From Temnothorax longispinosus (lineage: Eukaryota; Arthropoda; Insecta; Hymenoptera; Formicidae), in the NCBI RefSeq assembly GCF_030848805.1, contig NC_092358.1:18633297-18697296 (forward strand): 64,000 nt of DNA, written 5' to 3'. The translations under genes were made by a program, and so were the position numbers. Shown here in pieces: positions 45,052 through 57,000 of the stretch; position 1 is the first letter of the stretch; the number at the start of each line of letters is the position of its first letter. Under the pieces are notes generated by a model that worked only from the letters and a program-made list of their open reading frames with translations, was not told the DNA's origin and searched no databases.

Positions 45052-48000
45052 GTAAGTAAACTGTACGATAACTCGCGAAACAAAATTTTCCCGGGAAGCA
45101 CTGTCCTGGGGTACGTTCCAAAACTCTACTCCGTCAACTCTTAAAAGAACCCAAGGTTGTGGGGATAGAGTAAGCCCAGAGTAAGTTACTCTGGTTGAAC
45201 GATTTGGAACGTTGAAAAAGTAGTATTAGCGACGAATAAAATGGAAACTCAACGACGTCAACGAGCTGTTTAATGAAATTAGTTTAATGAAATACTCTAC
45301 TACTTAACTTACCATTTCGTATTCTTTTATGCATCTCGGGTGTTGTCGTAATGTTGTATATTACACCTTCGATTATGTACTGCTGTTCTGTGAGATCCAT
45401 TTTGTCTATTTTATACTCTGTAAACGATAATATAAATTTATAATATTATTTGTATATATGTATGATACTGATACTTCAACAATGTTTTAGGATTGAAAGT
45501 TAACCTTAACCTAACCTAATAAATCTTACTTCTTTTTAAAGGGGAGTTGCGTGATGGCCGCCGTAGCGAACACACGCGTTTTAACCTAGACGAGATCCGC
45601 GAATAGTAATACTCGATTTTAGGCTAAGGGAAGTAGGTTGGGGATTCACGAGGGGTATCACCGGTAGTAAGGATAGGAAAAGAAAAGGGGAAAAGGTCAA
45701 TTTCCCCCCGTGAAGGGGGGAATAGGTTTTTCACGGGATCGGGGAAAATGAAAGCCAAACAGAAGGCGAATGTGCAATCAAGGATACCGATGAGTGCTGC
45801 AAAGAAAACAGCAATGGAAAATGCAGCAGCGAGGGTGATTAACGAGAAGAAGAGGATGGCTGATGACGAGAAGGATTGTGCAGACACTTCGGGATTCTCG
45901 AGGGAGGAGGGAGATTGGCATCTGGTCGTGCCGAAGAACAAGATGGCGAAAGAAAAGCGCGCCAAAATACAGACCGCAACGAAGATAGACGACAATAAAG
46001 ACGACCAATCAGGCAACGAGGAAGGAATGATCCACGAATTAGGTAATATCACCACGGAAGATACTAGATACGAAACGGCGAGTGAGATGGAAATAGATCC
46101 GTTAGACTCGGATGCGACGCAACACGCAAGTACCTCGTGTATTGTAGAAGTAAATTCTAACGTGAATGATAAACGAAATACGAGTATGTCGGACAGTAGT
46201 AGAGCAACGAATAGACCGGCACGGGAGAAATTTGAGAATCGTGCAGGCGTCCTGGAAAGGATTAATGAGCTGGATTCATCGGAATTGGCAAATAAAAAAC
46301 AGGTTAAATTTAAAGAAGGGACCAATATTACATACAGATTAGTCCTAAGACTGAATAAAGACAATATACAAACCAAAAGAGGTAAGAATAGGTTTAAGAT
46401 CTTGAAAATAGCGACAAGGGAACAAATTTCCCCGAAGGATATCATAATGTTATCTCACTCAACAGCGATCTGCAAATTTGATGATTGTACTAATGCTAAT
46501 CTTTGTTTAGAGGGAATTAACAAATTAACCAAAGAAACTGGAATATCGGCAGAAATTGACCAAAGAGGATCGAAATTCGTCGGGGTAATCTCGGACTGTG
46601 GAGATAGTATCCCAGAGTTATGGGAATCGATGGACGACCATGACGACGTCATCCGAATATCAAGGATGTATAGGAAGAAATGGGATAAAGAAAAGAAGAT
46701 TTTGACGGAAGAAGACACAGGCAATTTGATAATTACATTCATGCGAGATAAAGTTCGCAAGAGCATGGACATGTTCGGAAGAAGAACGGCGATAAAAATT
46801 AGACCGTTCATAACATCGGTCAAGCAGTGTTTCAAATGTTTCAGATACGGTCATATCAAAGCTCTATGTAAGAGCGAAGAAAGATGTATAATATGTGGAG
46901 ATCTGGCTCATGGAAACTGTACAAAAAAAACAAGATGTAGAAACTGTGGAGGTAACCATAGATTTACATGGAGAAAATGTCTTGAATACGAAAAGAACAA
47001 AAATATAAACCTAGCTATGGGTTTGAATAACGTATCACGAATAGAAGCAGAGAGGATATTGTTAGGAAAGGAACAAGATAAAATACAAGAGCAAGCATAC
47101 AACAAATACGAATCGCCGAATCAATGACCAAAATTTAATCAACCCAGACGAGAAATGGAGGGAAGATGGGAACATCCATCTACAGCCAGAAGAGTAATAA
47201 CATACGAAGAGGATAGAAAGAAAACAAGGATCATATAAGGACAAAGTAATGATGCAGAAAAATAAACAAGAGGACTACTACAAACAATTCGACAATAGAA
47301 GAGAAGAAATCACAAAAGACAAGAGAGGTATAGCCCTTAAAAAAGCGGAAAAACAACCGGAAGGCTGGGACAAAGAAACATCAGAGGAAGAATCGGAGAA
47401 CATCTCGGAAGAAGCAGGATTAAATGACGAAACCGCCACAAGTATGGCAACGAAATTAATCCAGTACGCCCAACAAAACTCGGAATTTAGAAGAATTATA
47501 TTGGAGATGATTCAAGAACTAGATTCAAAGGAACAAGAAATAAGAAAACAGACAACACGAAAAAAAAAGAAAGCAGAACTAGAGGAAAAGGTGTATAATC
47601 AAAGAACAATGATTAGCGACATAAAGAAGAAATTTAAAAGAGAACAAGAGCAACAGATAGAGCGTGTGGAATCCCGCGTGGATTCTGCACAGCGCTATTA
47701 AAATATCAAAAAATTCAATTTAAGAATTATTAATTGGAACTGCAGAGGATTTCATGGTAAGAAAAATGAGATAATAAAAAGAGCACAAGAATATGATATA
47801 ATTATCTTCACAGAAACAAAGTGTAACAAAAATAATATTTATATACCAGGTTTTAAATCATATAATAAACCAAGTAGAGGTAATAGTGGAGGAGTTACCA
47901 TCAGTATTAAAGAAAATATAGAGTTTGAAATAATAAATGGTTGGCAAAGAATAAATGAAATCTTTGATATTATAGGTATAAGAACTATAAACACAAAAGA

Positions 48001-51000
48001 AAAATTTAATGTTATTGTTATATATAAAAGACCGGGAGAAATAACAGATAGGATTTGGAAGGATATATTCAAATTTGAGACTAAAAACCTAGAGACAATA
48101 TTTGCAGGTGATTTTAATGCCCATCATACTCTATGGAACTGTCAAGATATAGACAAGCAAAGAGAATTCTTATATGAAAATATGTATGATAATGATTACA
48201 TTTGTGTCAATTTAAATACACTAACAAGAATGGGAGCAATAGGACAACGCTCAAATAATTTGGATTTGTTTTTCGCCTCAACCAAGATATATGACAATAT
48301 TGATTATGAACAAATTAATGATACTTGGGACTCAGACCATCACCCAGTATTATTACGATTAACAACAGAAATTGAAAGTTACAAGAAGAAAACAAATAAA
48401 TTCTCGACTAAAAAAACCAGATGGATTGAATATAATTATACAATGAACAAAATAATTCAGGACAACATGGAAGAATACAAAGAAACACTATTCGGTAACA
48501 AGATTAACAGAGAAGAAAAATATTCAAATTTTATCAAGATTATTAAATCAACTATTAAAAGCATCACGGAAGACAGAAGGACTACAACAGAAGATCAGAA
48601 AAAAAGAAGAACAGAAGAAAAACCAAGAGGCAGAAAAGTACAATGGTGGGATGCAGACTGTGATGAGGCAATAACAAGAAGACAAAGAGCATTAAAAAAC
48701 TTTAAAAAGAAGAAAGACCTTCATTCATTGGCAGAATATAATAAGATTAAAGCAGAAGCAAAAAAAATCATAAATAAAAAGAAAAGAGAGAGTTTTGATA
48801 ATTTCTGTGCATCAATAAATAGATTTACTAGTCAGACGTATGTTTGGAACAAAATGAGGAATTTTAAAAATGTAAGAAAAAAGATAAACTGGACTAGCAG
48901 GAAAGATAAAAATAGAGAAGAAGAAATAAGAAAAGAAATAAACAAATTAGCACCCCCAAGTGTCCAAGTAGAAATGATAGACCAAGAAGGAAATCAAAAT
49001 ACAGAAGATAGATTGGATGATAAGTTCACAAGGGAAGAATTAAAAAGAGCACTACAAATGATAAAAAAAATTCGGCACTAGGAAGAGACGGAGTAGAATA
49101 TTGTATGCTGAAGGACTTAACGGAAGAAATGGAGGAAGTACTGTTGGACATATGCAATGAAGTATGGACTACAGACTGGTTCCCGGAAGACTGGAGGAAA
49201 TATCAAACGATGTTCATAGACAAGGCTGGAAAAGACAAAGTCAGACCAATCGCACTATCATCTTGCGTAGGAAAAGTCATGGAAAGAATGGTGAATGAAA
49301 GAATGGTTTGGTGGGCGGAACGAAACAACAAGCTGGCTAGGGACCAAAATGGATTTAGGAGAGGTAGGTCGTGTGCAGAAAATTTGGTCAGGTTAACAAC
49401 AGATATAAGGAACGGTATATTTATACAAATCAATATGTTCTAGCAGCCTTTTTAGATGTTTCCTCAGCATATGATAATGTAATTTATAGTATACTAATGG
49501 CAATATTAAAGAAACTTAAATGTCCAGTTAATATTAGAAAGTTTATAGGTAAATGGTTATATTATAGAGATACAGAATTTATCATTAACGGACAAGAATC
49601 CGAACATAGAAGAGTTTATAGAGGCTTACCGCAGGGAGAAGTACTTAGCCCATTGTTATACGCGTTATATACATATAATGTAACGAATAAAGAACAGGTA
49701 GAATATGAATCAGTACAATTTGCAGATGATATAGCAGCATATGTCAAAGGACATAATAGAGACAATAATAAACGTATATTAGAGAAGGCTGTGAATAGTA
49801 TTAATGAACAATTAATAGAGTTAGGACTCCAACTAGAACCAAAGAAAACAGTATTGATACAATTCTCAAAACATGGTGGCTGTAATAACACATATATAGA
49901 ATTAGACAATACTAGGATTAATGCACAGACAGAAGCAAAATTTTTAGGAATCTGGTTAGACAGTAAATTAGAATTTATGAAACAGGTTCAAGAAGTAAAA
50001 GGTAAAGTTAGTAAAGCAAATTCACTAATGGTGTATTTGAATAAAAAATATAAAGGCATGGAAGTTAATACAGCTTTAATGTTGTATAAAAGTTTGATTA
50101 GATCAATAACCAATTATGGAAACTTTGTGTATTTTCCAAAAAGAGCAGACCAAAAACTAAAAATGGAAAGAACTCAATATTTAGGAATTTGTACAGCGTT
50201 AGGGTATAAAAATAGTACACCAAATAATGTTATCATAGCGGAAGCCAAGGTAACTTTACTCAGGGACAGAGCAGAATTATTAGCTAGTTTTCTAAGTAAA
50301 ATTAGTATATACGGAGAGGAAGACTTATGTACAAAAATCGAAGAGTTAGTACAAAACGAAGACTATGCTAGATATAGGCAACCGTTACACCAAAGAAGTA
50401 TTATAGGAGAGGCATGGAGAAGAATTAAATGGTGTAGAAAGAAGATGGGACCGAGAAGAAAATTCGAAATATTCGACATGGAATATGATATGGTTACACA
50501 AAAAGTAAACATAGATTTAAGTACTGGATATTGTCGTAAGAGAAAGGAAGTGACAGCAGATGCTCAACTAATAGAAAAAATTAAAAATACTCATGGTCTG
50601 GAAGAGGGATTTACTATAATATACACGGATGGATCGAAGAAGAAAGGAGGCAAATCATTGGGAGCGAGTGTAGTGATAGAAGAACAGGAGGAGGCGTACA
50701 ACATTAGTATATCGAAGAATTGCTCAACGTTTACCGCAGAAGCAATAGCAATCAAGGCTGCTTTAGAAATTATGGAAAATGAAGCAGACAACAGACCAAG
50801 GGATATAGCAATTTTATCAGATGCCAAAGCAGTATTACTAGCAATCAACAATAACCATCTTAGTGTATACAAAAACAGATATATTAGTGAAATTAGAGAA
50901 AGACATTATAGACTTTGTAAAGAAAAAAAGAAGAGGATATTTTACGTGTGGATACCATCACATGTGGGAATATCAGGCAACGAGGCAGCAGATAAATTGG

Positions 51001-54000
51001 CGAAGGAAGCGACAGAAGAGGAAGAAGATGAATTTATAGAAGTCCCATTTATGGATCTTCGACAAGGATTTAGACAAGAAATTTGGAACAAAACTCAAGA
51101 CTCCATAACTAAAGATGCAAGTTATAAAGGCATCTATTATTTTCAAAATTTCTATAAAAGGAAAAGGAAAAAACCATGGTTTCATGGGATGAATGAAGAA
51201 AGATATTTCATAACACTTATTAACCGACTGAGGAGTAATCACTATAACGTAAACGAGGCAAGAAAGGGGTATATAGAGGACGCCAGGTGCGATTGCGGCA
51301 AGGAATGCGAGAGTATCGATCATGTGCTGTGGAGATGTAGCATGTATGACGACGAGAGGGAGACACTGGACAGGGAACTTAGACGGAGAGGAATAAATGA
51401 AGAAATAGATATCACAAGGACGCTTAAGAGAAAGGAATGGATCACTATTAGGAGCATATATAATTATATAAAAAGGATAGGAAAGATCATCTAGTTAAGA
51501 AGATAATCACAATCTGGGTCAAGCATCGTATGGTTCGTTGTGTCGTATGGTTCCGGGGTGGGACCGAAGGCACTAAGTTTCTCTCAGCCGAGAGAACTAA
51601 CCCAAAAAAAAAAAACTTCTTTTTAAAGTAACTCTCAATCCTAAAACAGACTAAAAAACCATTAAAAAAGAAATTAATATGCTTATTTATTGTGTGTGAT
51701 ATATAAAATACTTTATCCTGTGAGGTCGCTCAATGGCCAGGCCGGGAAATAATATTATTTTATACGTATGTATAAATGTACAGGGTACGGTACGTCCCTA
51801 CAAAACGCCCTTTCAGACCCGGGTAATAAAGTATCATTTCTAATTCTAATATAAAATACCTTATCTAATATGTTTTTTAATATTATACTTACTTATCACA
51901 GCAACGGCCAACGTTTTTGCGGTGTATAGAGACAATTGCGCTTATTATGTTCTAAGATCCCGCGTTTATATTTAAATTTAGTAGAGTTTACTCTCCTAAC
52001 CCACCTCGGAAGCAGGGTTCATAAGAGTTAATGCTGCGTTCCCACTATACGCGTCGCGCGTCGCGTCACGACGGAAACACATCGACTATTCTCCGAAACG
52101 CGAATGTTCTTCGCGATAATCCGAGTGCGTCTCGAGAGAAATTATGCTCTAATACCAAGGCAGTTCGATCTCGAACAAAAATATTGGTGTATTAGTGCCC
52201 ATATATTGGCTATCATACTTTTGTCAAGTTGATTATTGAAAAGTATTATTGAGAATTATGAATAAGTTATGGGAAAATATCAGGAAAGGCAATGTGACTG
52301 TAAATAGTAAAAATACAACTTTATTTATATTTAAAATGTATATTCAACCACTACATATTTGCATTTAATTATGAGAAAGCTATATGATATCAATAAAGAT
52401 TCTCAAAGTATATTTTTTATATGAGGACTTTTTAAAGTACTCATTGCTCTAATATTGCAATTTTTAACGTAAATATGTATGCAAAATATGATTTATGAAC
52501 AGAAAGTAATATACACGAAGAAGAATTAATCATATTTCTTGTGTATAAAATATATGGTAATGAGCTTGCGTTTGAAAACATTACTTGGGTGCATACTGCG
52601 TCTCGTTCTATCTTTGTTACTTACTAAAAATTGAACAAGGACAGAACGCGCGCGCGCGACGCTGTTGTAGACCTGAGTGAAGTTTTCGAATTGAGCCAAG
52701 AATAGTCAAAGTGTCAATCTGTTTGATAAATTATAATTATAAAATTATATATATTTAGATTCACTTTCTTATAAAATGTTCTATAAAATTTTAAAAATAA
52801 AATGTTCTATGTTAAATTTATATTTTTTATAAGATTTCTTACATGATGTTATGCTTTTGTGCAGCGTCGTATGTCAGTCACTGATGGAGGCATACGATTT
52901 CCGGAAACAATGGAAGGGGGCCGCCCTAAACTGGGTGGCCTCATGGACCCGAGGCAAGGTGTTATCGACAGGAATTCCAGGTGTCAAACTTGTGCTGGGA
53001 ATATGACAGAATGTCCTGGCCATTTTGGTCATATAGACCTAGCAAAACCAGTATTCCATGTGGGATTCATTACAAAAACTATAAAGATATTGAGATGCGT
53101 GTGTTTTTATTGTTCCAAACTGCTCGTCAACCCTGTAAGTAGTTATTATTCAAGATATATTGAAGAAATATTATCTCTTTATTAAATCCAGAAATTTTTA
53201 CATTTTAATTTCATTAAATTGATTTGTTCACATTCTACATTTTTCCAAAAATTTATAATTGATTATATAGATTTAAAAGTAATTTAAAAAAATAATTTTA
53301 AAATAGTACATGGATTATAAATAAATAAATCACACATAATTATATATAGATTATAAAAAAAATAAATATAATCTAAGTTTTTTAGAGTCCCCCGAAAAAT
53401 TAATGACTGAATTATATTATCTTAAGCACGTTATCTTTAACTGACATCAAAGAGAGATAAAAGAATTTCTCAGAACACTAATGCTATTTTCTCTTTTGTA
53501 ATTTTCAGCATAATCCAAAGATTAAAGAAATCGTCATGAAGACGAAGGGGCAACCGCGGAAGCGACTTGCATTCGTTTATGATTTGTGCAAAAGTAAAAA
53601 TATCTGTGAAGGTGGAGATGAAATGGATATTAACAAGGAGAACGCAGAGAACCAGCCACTGATGGACAGAAAACCGGGTCATGGCGGTTGCGGTAGATAT
53701 CAACCTAATCTCAGACGATCCGGCTTGGACGTCACTGCAGAGTGGAAGCACGTGAACGAAGACTCGCAAGAAAAGAAGATAACTCTCTCAGCCGAGAGGG
53801 CCTGGGAAATCTTGAAGCACATTAAAAATGAGGAATCTTTTATCTTGGGCATGGACCCGAAATTTGCCCGTCCGGATTGGATGATAGTCACGGTGTTACC
53901 GGTACCGCCATTGTCCGTCAGACCTGCGGTTATTATGTACGGTTCCGCCAAGAATCAAGACGATCTGACGCATAAACTAGCGGACATCATTAAATCGAAC

Positions 54001-57000
54001 AACGAGTTACTACGAAATGAACAATCCGGCGCGGCGGCACACGTGATCTCTGAGAATATGAAGATGCTACAGTTTCACGTGGCGACGCTCGTTGACAACG
54101 ACATGCCCGGCATGCCCCGGGCGATGCAGAAGTCGGGCAAACCACTCAAAGCGATCAAAGCTCGGCTGAAGGGAAAGGAGGGTAGGATTCGTGGAAACCT
54201 GATGGGTAAACGCGTGGACTTTTCTGCGCGCACTGTTATCACTCCGGATCCCAACTTGCGCATTGATCAAGTAGGTGTGCCGCGTAGTATAGCGCAAAAT
54301 TTGACATTCCCCGAAATCGTGACGCCCTTCAACATCGACAAGATGCAGGTGCTAGTCAGGCGCGGCAATTCGCAATATCCCGGTGCGAAATATATAGTTC
54401 GCGACAACGGCGAGAGAATCGATCTGCGTTTCCATCCCAAGCCCTCGGATCTGCATTTGCAATGTGGTTACCGAGTGGAACGACATATCCGCGACGGTGA
54501 TCTTGTGATCTTCAATCGTCAGCCCACTCTTCACAAAATGAGTATGATGGGCCATCGCGTTAAGGTGCTTCCCTGGAGCACATTCCGCATGAATCTAAGC
54601 TGTACATCACCGTATAACGCGGATTTCGACGGCGACGAAATGAATCTACACGTCCCGCAGTCAATGGAGACCCGCGCGGAGGTAGAGAACATTCACGACC
54701 CCACGACAGATTATCACCCCACAGGCGAACAAGCCAGTTATGGGAATTGTACAGGACACTCTAACCGCTGTGAGGAAGATGACCAAGCGCGATGTGTTCA
54801 TCGAGAAGGAGCAAATGATGAATTTACTTATGTTTCTGCCCAGTTGGGACGGCAAGATGCCGCAACCGTGTATTCTGAAGCCAAAACCGCTATGGACCGG
54901 AAAGCAGCTGTTCTCCCTCATCATCCCAGGTAACGTGAACATGATACGGACGCATAGCACGCATCCCGATGACGAGGACGATGGTCCATACAAATGGATC
55001 TCGCCGGGTGACACGAAGGTAATGGTGGAACATGGGGAACTCGTGATGGGTATTCTCTGCAAAAAAACTTTGGGTACCTCCGCGGGTTCTTTGCTTCACA
55101 TCTGTATGCTCGAGCTGGGTCACGAGGTATGCGGACGTTTCTACGGCAACATCCAGACCGTCATCAACAATTGGCTATTACTGGAGGGTCACTCGATTGG
55201 TATTGGCGACACTATTGATGCCGATCCGCAGACATATTTGGAAATCCAGATGGCGATCAAGAAGGCCAAAGAAGACGTGATAGAGGTGATCCAAAAAGCA
55301 CACAACATGGAACTCGAACCTACGCCTGGCAACACGCTTCGTCAGACTTTCGAGAATCAGGTGAACAGGATCCTGAACGATGCTCGAGACAAGACCGGAA
55401 GCTCCGCCAAGAAGTCTTTGACAGAATACAATAATTTAAAGGCCATGGTGGTGTCGGGCTCAAAGGGCTCCAACATCAACATTTCTCAAGTCATCGCCTG
55501 TGTAGGTCAGCAAAACGTTGAGGGTAAACGAATACCCTTCGGCTTCCGTAAGAGAACGCTGCCGCATTTCATCAAGGACGACTATGGGCCAGAGTCCCGT
55601 GGCTTTGTTGAGAATTCGTATCTAGCCGGTCTCACGCCGTCGGAGTACTATTTCCACGCAATGGGTGGTCGTGAGGGTCTTATCGATACCGCCGTAAAAA
55701 CAGCTGAGACCGGTTACATTCAGCGTCGTTTGATAAAGGCTATGGAGTCGGTCATGGTGCATTACGATGGCACCGTGCGTAATTCCGTCGGTCAGCTGAT
55801 TCAACTGCGTTACGGAGAGGACGGTCTCTGCGGTGAGACCGTCGAGTTCCAGAATCTACCAACGATCAAGGTGAGCAACAAGGCCTTCGAGAAGATGTTC
55901 AAGTTTGATTCGACCAACGTGCGATGTCTACAGCCTATATATAATGAATCCATCGTCCGAGAGGTGATAGCGCCGGGTTTCGGAGAGGTAAGGCTGGAAA
56001 GAGAGTGGGAACAGTTGAAAAGAGATCGCGCTGTACTTCGAGAGATCTTTCCAAGCGGCGAATCCAAAGTTGTACTGCCCTGCAATCTGCAAAGGATGAT
56101 TTGGAACGTACAGAAGATATTCCACATCAATAAGCGAGCGCCGACCGACCTCAGTCCTATGAGGGTGATTCAAGGAGTAAAAAATCTTTTGGAAAAGTGT
56201 ATCATTGTCGCCGGGGACGATAGACTGAGCAAACAGGCGAACGAGAACGCGACATTACTGTTCCAGTGTTTAGTAAGGTCGACTTTATGTACCAAGCGCG
56301 TCTCCGAGGAGTTCAGGCTGTCGAGTGAAGCCTTCGAGTGGCTAATTGGAGAAATCGAAACGAGATTCCAGCAAGCTCAGGTGTCACCCGGTGAGATGGT
56401 CGGCGCATTGGCGGCACAATCTCTCGGCGAGCCTGCCACTCAGATGACCCTGAACACCTTCCACTTTGCCGGTGTATCATCGAAGAACGTGACCCTCGGT
56501 GTGCCCAGATTGAAGGAAATCATTAACATCAGCAAGAAACCGAAAGCGCCGTCACTCACTGTGTTCTTGACGGGCGCGGTTGCGCGTGACGCTGAAAAGG
56601 CAAAGAACGTTCTCTGCCGGCTGGAGCACACGACGTTGAAAAAAGTGACGGCGAACACGGCGATATACTACGATCCTGATCCGCAGAACACTGTAATCGC
56701 GGAGGACCAGGAGTTCGTCAACGTTTACTACGAGATGCCCGACTTTGACCCCACGAAAATATCGCCGTGGTTGCTGCGAATTGAACTGGATAGAAAGCGG
56801 ATGACTGACAAGAAGCTGACGATGGAGCAGATCGCGGAGAAGATCAACGCCGGCTTCGGCGACGATCTGAACTGCATATTCAATGATGACAATGCCGAGA
56901 AGTTGGTGCTACGTATTAGAATAATGAACAGCGACGATGATAAGTTCCAGGACACGGATGAGGAGACTGTAGATAAGATGGAAGACGATATGTTCCTTCG

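Larger units (their letters stand above)
45542..51614 (+). mobile_element. Full-length LINE with RNase H, in sense in RPB1 intron 1
   Basis: Flanked by a perfect 14-bp target duplication (ACTTCTTTTTAAAG at 45528-45541 and 51615-51628). It ends in a short poly(A), 11 A, directly preceded by a stem-loop TTCTCTC-AGCC-GAGAGAA at 51579-51596. Length 6.07 kb: about 200 bp 5' UTR, ORF1 with three zinc knuckles, and ORF2 with endonuclease, RT and RNase H. The RNase H domain and triple CCHC gag point to an I-group clade; the exact clade is unresolved. ORF1 and ORF2 are both interrupted, so the copy is not autonomous. Confidence 0.93.
45052..52864 (+). other. RPB1 intron 1 (7.8 kb)
   Basis: Donor GTAAGT at 45052, acceptor TTTTGTGCAG ending 52864. 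Contents: 45122-45541 unique DNA with a short CCTAACCTAA run; the full-length LINE 45542-51614; a 131-bp retroposon 51718-51848; and about 1 kb of AT-rich sequence with a GC-rich patch at 52040-52140, where I see no further feature. Confidence 0.9.

Noticed and set aside
45501..45520. Telomere-like CCTAA repeats
   Set aside because: Only two perfect units of the insect telomere repeat; too short to call an interstitial telomere.
46455..46835. Long antisense ORFs opposite the LINE and RPB1
   Set aside because: Antisense shadows of real coding sequence; no independent start context or domain.
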